This document shows, piece after piece, positions 1-9,479 of a stretch of DNA of 64,000 nt (position 1 is its first letter; each line of letters starts with the position of its first letter). The stretch lies in contig JAJHRD010000001.1 of NCBI GenBank assembly GCA_020833005.1, forward strand, positions 154,803-218,802. Direction: 5' to 3'. This stretch comes from Candidatus Methanomethylicota archaeon. GTDB lineage: Archaea; Thermoproteota; Methanomethylicia; Culexarchaeales; Culexarchaeaceae. A program made the position numbers and the translations under genes. The notes beneath the pieces are model-generated. The model did no database searches, had not been told where the DNA came from, and worked only from the letters and a program-made list of their open reading frames with translations.

Positions 1-330
1 TTTCGCTATGTTCAATATCTTTATGTCTGTAGGTATCACTTCAACTCCACTTTTTGCAATTCCACTTCTCTTAATAATCCCTTTTACACCAATAACAGAT
101 TCTCTTGTTAACTTTCGTATTTCACTTATTCTATCTTTATGAAAATCTCGTTTATTTACTGTTATCTGAATCTTTCCTTCTCTATCCTTTAAAATAATGA
201 AAATTAGCCCACCTAAATCCCGAATATCATCAACCCATCCAAATATTGTGACAGATTCACCATCTTTATCTGCCGTAATTTGATTAGAAAAATGTGTTCT
301 CCTCCAATCACCTAATTCGTCGAGTTTCAT
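1..330 (-). CDS. aspS: Aspartyl-tRNA synthetase, N-terminal part (cut by window edge)
   Basis: This is the first 110 codons of a minus-strand gene that runs off the left edge. The translation begins MKLDELGDWRRTHF and continues through an anticodon-binding OB fold (VTIFGWVDDIRDLGG, then LKDREGKIQITV), which is the usual start of archaeal/eukaryotic-type AspRS. The enzyme charges tRNA-Asp and, in archaea lacking AsnRS, may also charge tRNA-Asn; which applies here cannot be seen. The catalytic class II domain lies outside the window. The ATG is preceded by an AAGGGG stretch, and the gene sits 23 bp downstream of the KH-domain gene on the same strand, so the two are probably co-transcribed. Confidence 0.88.
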   Translation of the reverse strand, partial: MKLDELGDWRRTHFSNQITADKDGESVTIFGWVDDIRDLGGLIFIILKDREGKIQITVNKRDFHKDRISEIRKLTRESVIGVKGIIKRSGIAKSGVEVIPTDIKILNIAK

Positions 331-353
331 ATCAGTATACCCCTTCAGTTTTG

Positions 354-857
354 TTATTCTTCAATTATACGAATGTTCTCTTTAATAAATCTAGATAATA
401 TTTTTTCTGCAACATCCTTGGAAAACTTAAGTCGAGAAGTATCAGTTTTAGAAATTTTTACGTGATTTTCACAACTGCCATCTGGAAGCCATATGGTGTT
501 AACGCTTTTTACCTTTACGGGAAATAATATTTGCTCTGCGAGTTGTCTAATGCTCATGGTTTTTTCTACTATTTTAACGTTCTTACCTAGTTTATGTTTC
601 ATTGTTAATGCAATCTTATTCCATGTGGTTTTTGGTATTTTACCTCCACTTCCTACAAGTAATATTATTGTGTCATCAGCATTTACAGCCTTATAAAAAG
701 TGGAATTACGTAACTCTGGAAATCTATTTTCCAATTCAAGAAAAAGTTTGCTTATTTGAATATCAATGTCCTCTATTTCACCAGAATCTAATTTACTTTG
801 ACAACTTTTACATAAAATACCACTTCTCAAACATATTATACAGATGGGTAGATTCAA
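354..857 (-). CDS. Archaeal NusA-like KH-domain protein with N-terminal zinc motif
   Basis: 167 residues. The N-terminus has paired cysteines (C6, C9, C16, C19: CIICLRSGILCKSC) that look like a small zinc knuckle. The centre contains a KH-like segment with VGSGGKI, a variant of the KH nucleic-acid-binding GxxG loop. Such proteins are annotated in archaea as NusA-related transcription or RNA-binding factors; exact function is unproven. I use the TTG at 855-857 as start because a GGAGG ribosome site lies about 8 bases upstream and a TATA-like ATTTAAAA (complement of 871-880) lies just beyond it. The gene leads into aspS, 23 bp away on the same strand. Confidence 0.72.
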   Translation of the reverse strand: MNLPICIICLRSGILCKSCQSKLDSGEIEDIDIQISKLFLELENRFPELRNSTFYKAVNADDTIILLVGSGGKIPKTTWNKIALTMKHKLGKNVKIVEKTMSIRQLAEQILFPVKVKSVNTIWLPDGSCENHVKISKTDTSRLKFSKDVAEKILSRFIKENIRIIEE

Positions 858-1008
858 AGCCCATCCTCCACTTTTAAATACCTAGTTTAAAGAATACCGT
901 TAAGAGAAATATATGTATTTTTGTTTTAATAAGGTTTCCAATAGCGAATACGTTAAGCAAAAATTAAAATATAGCAATATAAAATTATCAAGAAGACGTT
1001 TTACATTA

Positions 1009-1503
1009 ATGTCGGTGATGGAAATGAAGATGGATAAGGGAAAAATGTTTCTTACTGAGAAACAATATTCACTTCTATTAAAATTATATGAAAATTCAAT
1101 AGAAACAACCATAAGGAGTGTTAATAAGTCTCAAAGCGAACTTGCTAACGAACTTGGAATAACAAGACAAGCATTAAGTGTACATTTAAGAAAGTTAAAA
1201 GAGAAGAACCTTGTCAGAACGGGTAGAGGGTTTATAGATCTTACTGAAAAAGCACTTAACATTATTGAAGAAAAAGCTAATGAATCATTTGTAATAATTA
1301 AAGTTCAGCCACAAAAGAGAAACCAGGTATATGAACAAATAAGCAAAATATCTTGTTTGAAAAGAGCATATAGAGTGACTGGAGAAATTGATTTGATAGC
1401 TGTTGTAAATCAGTCGTCACTTGATGAATTCTTAAAAGAAATATCAAAAATAGATGGGATAACATTCACTTCAGCTCATGTAGTCATTACAAAATTAAAA
1501 TGA
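1009..1503 (+). CDS. Lrp/AsnC-type transcriptional regulator (HTH plus ligand-binding domain)
   Basis: About 164 residues from the ATG at 1009. The reading frame stays open further upstream to 913, but the extra residues do not resemble the family. The N-terminal half contains a helix-turn-helix (SQSELANELGITRQALSVHL) followed by a short wing, and the C-terminal half is a RAM/ActD-like alpha-beta domain (FVIIKVQPQKRNQVYEQI through FTSAHVVITKLK) that in Lrp proteins mediates oligomerisation and effector binding. It is divergent from the KH/aspS genes and followed 55 bp later by L40e on the same strand. The regulated genes cannot be identified from sequence. Confidence 0.7.
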   Translation: MSVMEMKMDKGKMFLTEKQYSLLLKLYENSIETTIRSVNKSQSELANELGITRQALSVHLRKLKEKNLVRTGRGFIDLTEKALNIIEEKANESFVIIKVQPQKRNQVYEQISKISCLKRAYRVTGEIDLIAVVNQSSLDEFLKEISKIDGITFTSAHVVITKLK

Positions 1504-1558
1504 GTACAACAAAGTTTTTATTTACCTTTAATAGTTAATTCTAGACTAGGTGCATTGC

Positions 1559-1720
1559 ATGCCTATACAGGATCAAGAAGCCTTAAAAATTGCACAGCAA
1601 AAAAGGTTATTTTTCATGATATGCAGAGAATGTGGTGCTCGAAATCCACCTAATGCCACAAAATGTAGACGTTGCAAAAGGAAAAATTTAAGATGGAAGA
1701 AACGTGAACGATCAAAATAA
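1559..1720 (+). CDS. rpl40e: Ribosomal protein L40e
   Basis: A 53-residue protein of the 50S ribosomal subunit. It begins MPIQDQEALKIAQQK and carries a C4 zinc site (CRECGARNPPNATKCRRC) followed by a basic tail ending RWKKRERSK, the standard layout of archaeal L40e. Length is typical of the family. It starts 55 bp after the Lrp-type regulator and is followed about 107 bp later by a tRNA-Val gene. Confidence 0.93.
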   Translation: MPIQDQEALKIAQQKRLFFMICRECGARNPPNATKCRRCKRKNLRWKKRERSK

Positions 1721-1827
1721 CATTAAGATATAAGAGAAGATAGCGGTTATTTAGAGGAGAGATACACCATTATTATTTAACATTCAAAAATTAAATAAAT
1801 AAAAGGAAAAGAAGAATTTATAATTAT

Positions 1828-1901
1828 GGGCGGGTCGTCTAGCTGGTTAGGATACCGCCCTCACACGGCGGTGGTCCTGGGTTCGAATCCCAGCCCGCCC
1901 A
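1828..1901 (+). tRNA. tRNA-Val (CAC)
   Basis: Complete cloverleaf: acceptor GGGCGGG/CCCGCCC, D arm, anticodon stem CCGCC/GGCGG with loop CTCACAC giving anticodon CAC, T arm with GGTTCGAATCC, and discriminator A. No intron and no encoded CCA. An AT-rich promoter-like stretch precedes it. Confidence 0.96.
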
Positions 1902-1950
1902 TTTTGAATAAAGCGTAATTTAGATGAGTACAAGTACTACGTAACATTAC

Positions 1951-3210
1951 TTATATTGATATTTCTTCTCCAACTTCTGGTATAATTATGTCTTCAGCTA
2001 TTTTTTCATCTTGAAGTATTATCTTAAATTTTTCAAGTTTATTTTTCTCACCATGAACTAAGATGACCTTTTTTGCATTCGCCATTTTTATAGTATGTAG
2101 TAATTCCTTATTACCGCAATGTGATGAAAAATCAAACCATTTTATTCTCGCATTTACTTTCTCAGTTTTCCCACCGAAATTATATACACCATTTTTCATT
2201 AGCATAGCTCCAGGAGTGTCTTCAACTTGATAGGAGACTAAGAAAATTGCATTTTTATGATCTTTTGCTGTCTTTTTTACATAAAATCGCACATTTCCTC
2301 CCTTAAGCATACCTGCAGGGGCTATTATGATCCCAGGTTCTTTACAAGCTTTCCTTCGCTCTGACCAACTGTTTACCCATATCGCCCGTTTATGGGCCTC
2401 TAACAATAGAGAGTAATCTCTAAAGAAGTCAGGATTATTCAAGAAAATGCTACTAGCGTCCTTTGCCATTCCATCGATGTATATTTTTCCCTTTACGTTG
2501 TATTGATGTAGTACACAGAGTATTTCTTGGGCGCGTCCAACCGAGAAAGCTGGTATGACTACAGTACCACCATTGCTCACTATTTCATTAACAGAATAGA
2601 CAAAATCACGCTCAACCTTTGTCCTATCCTCATGATCAATTGTTGCATATGTTCCTTCAATAATTATTGCATCCAAATAAGGGATGTCTATTTGTGCACC
2701 ATGTAACATTTTTGTACTTATAACATTGAAGTCGCCAGTATATAGTATCTTTTTACCATCACCTTCTATGAAAAACATTGAACTTCCAGGTATGTGTCCT
2801 GCATTCAATAGTTGAATAGATAGATCTTTTAACCTAAAATGGTCATTTATACTTACAGGTTTTGCTGATTTAATCATATTGGTTAGTTCTAAAGATTCGT
2901 ATGGTAAATAATATGATGATAATTTTATAAGATCTTTTATTAATAATTCACTTATTTCGACAGTAATTTTTGTTGTTATTAATCTTGGTTTTGTGGAAAC
3001 ATAGAAGATGGGTATTCCACCAGAATGATCTAAATGAGCATGAGTAAGTAGTATAGCATCCAACTCCTTGCTAGAAATAGATATGGGAAATTTTGGTTCA
3101 TTTTTAGATAAAGAAATACCATAATCCATTAGTATATTGGAATTTGATGTAGTTAATTGTATTGCAGATCTTCCGATTTCTCCGGCTGCACCAAGTATAT
3201 TTACTTTCAT
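1951..3210 (-). CDS. Beta-CASP metallo-beta-lactamase ribonuclease (aCPSF2-like)
   Basis: 419 residues, with no N-terminal KH domains. The metal site is clear: H57-A-H59-L-D61-H62, AGHIPGS, TGDFN, and the beta-CASP motifs IPAFSVGRAQE, APAGMLKGG, FSSHCGNKE and VHGEKNK. These define the CPSF73/RNase J-like superfamily; the short form without KH domains matches archaeal aCPSF2, an RNA endo- or exonuclease in RNA maturation and decay. A second, KH-containing member (aCPSF1) is at 15370-17295. It lies between tRNA-Val and the TgtA gene; the promoter is probably in the AT-rich stretch just upstream. The precise RNA substrate is unknown. Confidence 0.87.
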   Translation of the reverse strand: MKVNILGAAGEIGRSAIQLTTSNSNILMDYGISLSKNEPKFPISISSKELDAILLTHAHLDHSGGIPIFYVSTKPRLITTKITVEISELLIKDLIKLSSYYLPYESLELTNMIKSAKPVSINDHFRLKDLSIQLLNAGHIPGSSMFFIEGDGKKILYTGDFNVISTKMLHGAQIDIPYLDAIIIEGTYATIDHEDRTKVERDFVYSVNEIVSNGGTVVIPAFSVGRAQEILCVLHQYNVKGKIYIDGMAKDASSIFLNNPDFFRDYSLLLEAHKRAIWVNSWSERRKACKEPGIIIAPAGMLKGGNVRFYVKKTAKDHKNAIFLVSYQVEDTPGAMLMKNGVYNFGGKTEKVNARIKWFDFSSHCGNKELLHTIKMANAKKVILVHGEKNKLEKFKIILQDEKIAEDIIIPEVGEEISI

Positions 3211-3324
3211 TTTTCACTTACCCATCGATAATACGACCTACGTAACTAAGATAAGAAACAAGAATATAATATTTACGCTTTCTTTTTAATAATTTAAATT
3301 AAAATATAATGTTATTCTTAATGT

Positions 3325-4938
3325 TCACAATTGGCTAATAGTTTTAATAATAGTGTCTGATGAAGGAAAACAATTAACGAACACTTTCAATTTAATGTTT
3401 TTGTTTTTCAAAAGTTTAACTATCTTCTTCATGGAAATTCTTGTAATCGTCGTCGTGTCAAAAAGCACCACTGCTTTATCATAGTTGCTTTTATTTAACA
3501 CTATTTTTAATGCTGATATTACTGTCTCCTCCGACTCAACGCTTGTTTTAAGTGCTTTTTCATATTGAGAAAGAGGGTAAACGTTAATCAGCTCTAATGG
3601 GATTATTCCAAATGGAGGGCCATAAATGCATATGTGAATACCACTTATTAAAGGATTGTTATCGTTTGATAACGTTAGAAATCGCTTTAGTAAGGATAAT
3701 GAATATTTACGTGATTTTTCACCTTTGTCTGGTATGAGTATTAATGTAGTCTTATCTGGGAATGATATATTTTTCTTTAACTTTATTAAATGCCTTGTAA
3801 CTTCGGGTCTTATAAGTCCTTCTGAGGAGGTATAGAAAATACCTCGAGTTACACTTTTAATTACTGGATCATGTTTTTCGATAAGAAATTTATATTTTTT
3901 CAATTTGAGCAAAGCATTAAAAAGTCTTGGATGAAATTTTGATTTTGCTTCTATGAGTTCCCATAGACGTCCTTCATAAATTGCTTGCTTTATTTGATTA
4001 ATCTCATTACATATAACCCATAAATTGTGTTTAGCCAGTAATTTTTCACGTTCAAATTTGTTCATCTCCAGTAAATCATTAACTTCATATTTTTTACAAA
4101 CATCGCAAAAACAAGGGAAATATCTGAGATTAGATAATTTAATAGTTCCATAAGATGTTATATAACGATCGTCTTTTGCAAAAAGAGCGTATGATGCTGA
4201 ATCGAAGGTATCACATCCTAATGCCACTAGAAATGGTAGTAATATAGGATGACCAGCTCCGAATAGATGTAGAGGGCCATCTTTTGGCAAAGACATTTTT
4301 ATGGTCATAATAATATCAACAAGATCTTCAAAAGCATAACTTTTCATATATTGTGTTGGCCCGCCTACACCATACATTTTAATTGAAGGTATTTGACTCA
4401 TTTTTATTGCACATTCTTTAACCAAATCTAAGTACCTACCTCCTTGTATTGGTCCAACCCAAAGTATGTCGTCCTTTGTTTTCTTCTTTTCCAATATCAT
4501 AGCATTATTTAAGGTAGCAAGAACTGTTCTTTCAGCTTCAATTTTTGTGTGAGTTCTTAATGTAGGGATATCTAAAATGACAGAAATGTCACTATTTAAC
4601 TTTTCTTGAAAAACTATCGCTTCTTCAGAATTAAAAGATATATTGCCATAACTTAATATTTGATAAGCGCCAGAATCTGTCATTATTATCCCATCAAAAT
4701 TTAATAGGAGATGAATGTCATTCATACGTATAATTCCCTTTTCCATTGCTTGCTTTATTAAGTATGAGTTTACCATTAATTGATTTATTTTAAAGTGTTC
4801 TTTGATAATTGTCGTATCAATGATATTTTTTACAGGGTCAATTACTGGAAAAAATGCGGGAGTATTTAATATTCCACTTTTTGTCTTTATTTTGCCGATT
4901 CTACCCATTAAATCTCGATCTACGATTTCAAATGACAT
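3325..4938 (-). CDS. tgtA: Archaeosine tRNA-guanine transglycosylase
   Basis: 537 residues. Exchanges guanine for preQ0 at position 15 of archaeal tRNAs, the first tRNA step of archaeosine synthesis. The TIM-barrel core shows MTDSGAYQILSYG (Asp88 region), VILDIPT with the second catalytic Asp, GPIQGG, and the zinc site C275-x-C277-x2-C280 with a downstream His. A C-terminal extension of about 200 residues includes GIFYTSSEGLIRPEV and IHICIYGPPFGIIP, matching the archaeal accessory domains. I see no recognisable PUA domain at the end, so it is shorter than the Pyrococcus enzyme. Its ATG directly follows the SmAP3 stop codon, so the two form an operon. Confidence 0.92.
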   Translation of the reverse strand: MSFEIVDRDLMGRIGKIKTKSGILNTPAFFPVIDPVKNIIDTTIIKEHFKINQLMVNSYLIKQAMEKGIIRMNDIHLLLNFDGIIMTDSGAYQILSYGNISFNSEEAIVFQEKLNSDISVILDIPTLRTHTKIEAERTVLATLNNAMILEKKKTKDDILWVGPIQGGRYLDLVKECAIKMSQIPSIKMYGVGGPTQYMKSYAFEDLVDIIMTIKMSLPKDGPLHLFGAGHPILLPFLVALGCDTFDSASYALFAKDDRYITSYGTIKLSNLRYFPCFCDVCKKYEVNDLLEMNKFEREKLLAKHNLWVICNEINQIKQAIYEGRLWELIEAKSKFHPRLFNALLKLKKYKFLIEKHDPVIKSVTRGIFYTSSEGLIRPEVTRHLIKLKKNISFPDKTTLILIPDKGEKSRKYSLSLLKRFLTLSNDNNPLISGIHICIYGPPFGIIPLELINVYPLSQYEKALKTSVESEETVISALKIVLNKSNYDKAVVLFDTTTITRISMKKIVKLLKNKNIKLKVFVNCFPSSDTIIKTISQL

Positions 4939-5382
4939 TTAAGTTTCACTTTTCTCCTTCTCTTGCACAAATTGTTCATATACCTTTTTTACTTTTTCCG
5001 CTATCAAACCACTTCCTTCAATAACCCCATCTTCAGTTACTCTCACTTTATCCATAACAATTATTACACCAGCATCTTCAAGCAATGTCACATTATTTGG
5101 AAATAGTTTTTCTAATCGTTGAGCCAACCCTCTCAGATCGAATGGTTCTTCCTCCCTTATTATTTCGGAAATAACTTCCCCCCTTATTAGTATTCTTGCG
5201 TAACTATTATTTTCTTCGTCTTTTGCGTTTGAAAGAATTATGTTTAATGAGCTTGGATCATACCCCACAAGTTTTCCACGAAATTTCTTACTATGAATCG
5301 TTCTCACACTTACATTTTTATCTAGCAGAGATGCAAGCTCTTTCAAATATCTTGCCATACTTGGAGTAACTGGGCTGCTCAT
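4939..5382 (-). CDS. Sm-like protein with C-terminal domain (SmAP3-type)
   Basis: 147 residues. An N-terminal LSm fold (LDKNVSVRTIHSKKFRGKLVGYD, then ARILIRGEVISEI, the Sm1 and Sm2 motifs) is followed by an extra domain of about 65 residues ending in an acidic-basic tail (VQEKEKSET). This two-domain arrangement matches archaeal SmAP3, a ring-forming protein of uncertain RNA-binding role. The stop codon abuts the tgtA ATG, which suggests a link to tRNA modification (inference). A single-domain Sm protein is encoded separately at 17936. Confidence 0.85.
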   Translation of the reverse strand: MSSPVTPSMARYLKELASLLDKNVSVRTIHSKKFRGKLVGYDPSSLNIILSNAKDEENNSYARILIRGEVISEIIREEEPFDLRGLAQRLEKLFPNNVTLLEDAGVIIVMDKVRVTEDGVIEGSGLIAEKVKKVYEQFVQEKEKSET

Positions 5383-5624
5383 CCAACAATTCCTCCAGAA
5401 ATAAATCTAAAAAACAGTGATTTATTTATTTTTGTTTTATACCTTATCAGATGATGTTTAAACTATTACAATAATAATTTCACTTTCATGAAACACTCAC
5501 ATACACAATATAATATAGTTAAAATGTATATTTAAAACAATTGATTATACAAATATTGATACAAAATATACAATATTGTAAGAAAAAATTTATTACGTTA
5601 TAAATGATTATAATTTTGAACATT

Positions 5625-6620
5625 ATGGAAAATGAAGAAAAAGTTATGAAATGTAAAGAGTGCGGTGGTAGGCTAATAGTTTCAGACTATGGAGAATTAG
5701 TATGTTCAGAATGTGGTCTTGTCCATGAAAAAATATACCTTCAACCATTATTTGAAATAGAACCGCTATCTGACTTTTCTGCTGTTGAAAAACTTTACGT
5801 AAATCCTGATGGAAAACCTTTAAGAAAGGAAGATTTAGGTTCCACATTTATTCATATAAACGGGAAACTTAAAGATAATAAGGGAAAGGAAATAAATAAA
5901 CAGCGTTTTTTCAGATTAAAAAGGATAAACACCATTTATGTTAAAAAACACGATAAGAGTATTGATGCAGTTATGACTTTACTTAGAGTATGTTCACTGC
6001 TAAATATTCCAAAAAGTGTTTATGAGAGAGCAGGATACATTTGTAATAAGATATTGAGTGGTAGGAGAAGAGTGGGTACAACGTATCAATTAGCGGCAGC
6101 ATCATTAATTATAGCATCTAGAGAGCATAAATATCCCTTAACTTTAAAAGATGTCATAAGAATTTTCCGCGAATTAGGACATAAGGTTTCAGCAAAATCT
6201 ATAATGCGAATAACTTCCGAAATTTTAAATGAGCTTTCCATAAAAACTATAGCTATAGAACCTAAAGATTATATGACTAGGATAATGAATATTTTAAAAA
6301 GTAATATAGAGATTAATAGAAGAGTCATTTATTTTACTGGCAGAAGAGTGGAAGAGTATTATAATCGTTTAATGAATTACTCTCTTTCAATATATGAAAG
6401 AATAGATGAAAAATTTAGAATTGGGAAAAACCCATATCTTTTGGCAGTATCTATTGTTTATATTGCAGATAAACTGGTGTGCAAGGAGTTAAACTGTCAA
6501 CCTATTCTGTCCCAAAAATTAGTTTCTGAAGTTTTGGGTTCAACACAATACACTCTTAGACAGCATATGAAATATTTGAATAAAGTGGTAAAAATTGAGG
6601 GAAATTATGACACTAATTAA
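5625..6620 (+). CDS. tfb: Transcription initiation factor TFB (TFIIB homologue)
   Basis: About 331 residues from the ATG at 5625. A TATA-like TTATAAAT at 5599-5606 is placed for a leaderless start there; an in-frame ATG at 5604 lies inside that box. An N-terminal zinc ribbon (CKECGG...CSECG) is followed by a linker and two cyclin-like repeats (RRVGTTYQLAAASLIIASRE and GKNPYLLAVSIVYIADKLV). TFB binds the BRE beside TATA and recruits RNA polymerase. The linker is long and lysine-rich and the second repeat is divergent, so this may be one of several TFB paralogues. The pilus-like ATPase gene starts 42 bp downstream. Confidence 0.87.
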   Translation: MENEEKVMKCKECGGRLIVSDYGELVCSECGLVHEKIYLQPLFEIEPLSDFSAVEKLYVNPDGKPLRKEDLGSTFIHINGKLKDNKGKEINKQRFFRLKRINTIYVKKHDKSIDAVMTLLRVCSLLNIPKSVYERAGYICNKILSGRRRVGTTYQLAAASLIIASREHKYPLTLKDVIRIFRELGHKVSAKSIMRITSEILNELSIKTIAIEPKDYMTRIMNILKSNIEINRRVIYFTGRRVEEYYNRLMNYSLSIYERIDEKFRIGKNPYLLAVSIVYIADKLVCKELNCQPILSQKLVSEVLGSTQYTLRQHMKYLNKVVKIEGNYDTN

Positions 6621-6662
6621 CTGCTAATTTATGACAAGCATTAAAATATAAAACCGACACTA

Positions 6663-8624
6663 TTGATAAAGGGTTTGGAAGCACTATTTAAACCTCCGAG
6701 AGTAGTTTATGTACAGCGAAAAAGCGTTATAATTTCATTTTGTAGTGAAATGAGAATTGATGAGAATATCACATATGGCGACTTTTTCAGCAACCTAACA
6801 TTAATGTTGAGTTCATTAATGCCAATATATCACTATAACTTGAATCTAATAGATATAAAGAACATAAGCAGTTATTTAAGAAAAGATATTTCTAAATATG
6901 CGGAATTGTTGTCCAAAATACGTTTTTCAGAAAAAAGCACTCTAAATTCAATTTTCAAAACAAATTTGAAGGATAAATTTCAAATTTACCCAATCGCAGG
7001 AATATTCTTCAATCCACCACTCAACGATCATGAAGAAAAAATTGTAAAGAAAGAAATGGGAGAATTGCCAAAGGATATCAAGAGGTTAATAGAAAGACTT
7101 ATACTTTATTCAAGTATTTTTAAGAAAATAACTAAAAAATGTGAATCAGAAAAGAAGGAAGACGCTTTATTGACTGAGAAAAAGGATGTAAACGGATATA
7201 CCGTCAATATTTTTAATATCAATAAATATACAGATAAAGAAATGGCGAAAACTTATTATAATATTAAAATTAATTATTTAGACGTAAGGCTAATACCAGC
7301 CATATGGTGTTTAACAACATTTTTAGAACTCAATGTTCCAAAAAATGACGTAAAATTTGGTCCAGGATTTATTGAAGAATTGATGAAATATAGGGAAAAT
7401 GTTGCAAGGAAAATATTAAGGGAATACTTCATCGAAATACCAGAAAATTTACATGAAAAAATATGTGTTATATCAAATCTAGCAGCTATGGGCATGTTTA
7501 AATTAGCACCTTTCTTCTTAGATGACAATATAGAGGAAATTTATATTGACGCCCCTAGAAAGAACATATATTTGGATCATAGTGAATGGGGAAGATGTGA
7601 AACAAGGATATCATTAGATGAAAGTGAAATAAGGTGTTTAGCAACATACGTAAAAGCCGAAAGTGGTTTACCATTAGATTATTCTTCACCTACGATAAAA
7701 ACAGATTTAAATACTAAACTTTTTAAATTAAGAATAACTATTGATGCCCATCCCCTAATAGATACAGACTATGCACTTATTATTAGAAAATTTAGGAAAA
7801 CACCTTTAACAATAATCGACTTGCTAAGAAATGGAACACTTACAGTAGATGCTCTTGCCTACCTTTTGATAGCTTTATTCCATAAACGTAATATTCTTGT
7901 TATTGGGGAACCATCCTCTGGAAAAACAACTTTGATAAATGCATTAGATATGGTTACACCATCGTATTGGAGGAGAATATCTGTGGAAGAAGTTGTTGAA
8001 AGTTTGAATTTAATAGATTATGGTAAACACGATGTTAAGTATAGGATAGACCCATTTGATCGTGACCAGTCCAGTAAGAGGAGATTTATGGAAACCATCA
8101 AGCTACTACATAGATCGCCAAATTACATATTTTTTGGAGAGCTCTTAACGCCAGAACATGTTTCAATATTTCTCCAATCATTAGAGGCAGGGTTGCATGG
8201 CATCCAAACGACCCACGCCACTTCTCCTGAAGCATTAATAAGAAAGTGGATACTTCACTACAAGTTACCTATTCAATCAATAGAAAATTTGGATGTAATA
8301 GTGCATATGAAGAGGATATTGTCGTATAGTGAAAATAAAAGATTTGTATATAGGATAGTTGAACCTATTGTTGATGATAATGAAGGGGAATATAGAGTTG
8401 AATTATCGAACTTATTCATTTATGATGGAAGCTTAAAATTAGTTAGAGATCTAAAAGACTCATGGGTATTTAAAAAAATAGTGAAAGAAGAACAGATACC
8501 TATTGAAGATCTTTGTGAAGAATATGTAGCATTCAAACAATTGATAAACCAACTTTTCACGATAGGCGGCGAAGCAACGAGTATAATTCGAGCATTTGAT
8601 AAAATGATAAATTCAAGAATATGA
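6663..8624 (+). CDS. Type II/IV secretion (pilus assembly) ATPase, TadA/GspE family
   Basis: 653 residues from a TTG start. The C-terminal half is a secretion NTPase: Walker A GEPSSGKTT near residue 415, an Asp-box-like ISVEEVVE, a Walker B-like YIFFGELL near 488 and a His box LHGIQTTHATSPEAL near 511. The first 300 or so residues are a less conserved N-terminal domain. Such ATPases power assembly of archaeal type IV pili and archaella at the inner face of the membrane. It is the first gene of a tight cluster with two polytopic membrane proteins and a small prepilin. I cannot tell whether the product is an adhesion pilus or another fibre. Confidence 0.87.
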   Translation: MIKGLEALFKPPRVVYVQRKSVIISFCSEMRIDENITYGDFFSNLTLMLSSLMPIYHYNLNLIDIKNISSYLRKDISKYAELLSKIRFSEKSTLNSIFKTNLKDKFQIYPIAGIFFNPPLNDHEEKIVKKEMGELPKDIKRLIERLILYSSIFKKITKKCESEKKEDALLTEKKDVNGYTVNIFNINKYTDKEMAKTYYNIKINYLDVRLIPAIWCLTTFLELNVPKNDVKFGPGFIEELMKYRENVARKILREYFIEIPENLHEKICVISNLAAMGMFKLAPFFLDDNIEEIYIDAPRKNIYLDHSEWGRCETRISLDESEIRCLATYVKAESGLPLDYSSPTIKTDLNTKLFKLRITIDAHPLIDTDYALIIRKFRKTPLTIIDLLRNGTLTVDALAYLLIALFHKRNILVIGEPSSGKTTLINALDMVTPSYWRRISVEEVVESLNLIDYGKHDVKYRIDPFDRDQSSKRRFMETIKLLHRSPNYIFFGELLTPEHVSIFLQSLEAGLHGIQTTHATSPEALIRKWILHYKLPIQSIENLDVIVHMKRILSYSENKRFVYRIVEPIVDDNEGEYRVELSNLFIYDGSLKLVRDLKDSWVFKKIVKEEQIPIEDLCEEYVAFKQLINQLFTIGGEATSIIRAFDKMINSRI

Positions 8625-8642
8625 TTTTAGGGAGGGAAACCA

Positions 8643-9479
8643 ATGTTTTTTAAGGTTTTTTCATCATTTCGATTACCATTTTTCAAAAAATTATTAAAAA
8701 AATGTGTTCCTCAACTATTCAGTGATTCTATTGATTTCTTGAAAAATAAATACGGAAAAATTGAGGTGACATCAGAAGATGTTTACGCAAACATAATAGT
8801 TTCTTTACTAATAATTTCGATAGTAGTACTGTTTTTAAGCATCAATTTTGTTAAGGACATCATGATCTCATTCATGATAACTTTATTTTCTGTCATTTGC
8901 ATTTACATCTCAATATATTATGAAATCATCGGGGAATATGATCAAGACAATTTTTTGATACATATATACAAGTTCATGGTATTTAGGGATATTATGTTGA
9001 TTTATAAATCCACAAACTCTATTTTCGAGGCTGTAAATTTTGTTGCTTCTGAAAGTTATCCAATAATTTCGGCTAATTTTGAAGTAATACTTAAAAACAT
9101 TATTAATGGATTAGATCCAGAAGATTTTTCAAGTGAAGAAGCATATTTGAAGCCCATCACTCTGTTGCTAAACGAAATGTTGGTAAATGTGAAAAATGCT
9201 GATAAAAGTAAGGGCTACATGTCAACAAAAGATTTGTTGAATTTGTATGAAAAAGTTTTTTCCAAAATAGAAGCATATTGTTTATTTCTGTTATTTATTG
9301 GAATGTTACTCCCATTATCGTTGATGTTCACTATCCCATATCTTAGTAAATTTTCCCCGATAAATGTTGTAATACCACTATTCATTTTACTCCAGATTGT
9401 AAGCTTAACAGTAATGTCGAGAATTGTATCATCGAATATTTACATTACATTGGGAGGGAAAAGTCATGAAAAATTATGA
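8643..9479 (+). CDS. Pilus assembly membrane protein, TadC/ArlJ-like (first copy)
   Basis: 278 residues with a GGGAGGG ribosome site 7 bases upstream. Hydrophobic pairs near residues 50-95 (IIVSLLIISIVVLFLSINF and ISFMITLFSVICIYISIYY) and 205-265 (YCLFLLFIGMLLPLSLMF and INVVIPLFILLQIVSL) flank a cytoplasmic loop. This topology, next to a secretion ATPase, fits the platform protein of archaeal type IV pilus systems. Sequence similarity is weak by eye, so the assignment leans on context. The downstream gene overlaps its 3' end by 14 bases. Confidence 0.68.
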   Translation: MFFKVFSSFRLPFFKKLLKKCVPQLFSDSIDFLKNKYGKIEVTSEDVYANIIVSLLIISIVVLFLSINFVKDIMISFMITLFSVICIYISIYYEIIGEYDQDNFLIHIYKFMVFRDIMLIYKSTNSIFEAVNFVASESYPIISANFEVILKNIINGLDPEDFSSEEAYLKPITLLLNEMLVNVKNADKSKGYMSTKDLLNLYEKVFSKIEAYCLFLLFIGMLLPLSLMFTIPYLSKFSPINVVIPLFILLQIVSLTVMSRIVSSNIYITLGGKSHEKL

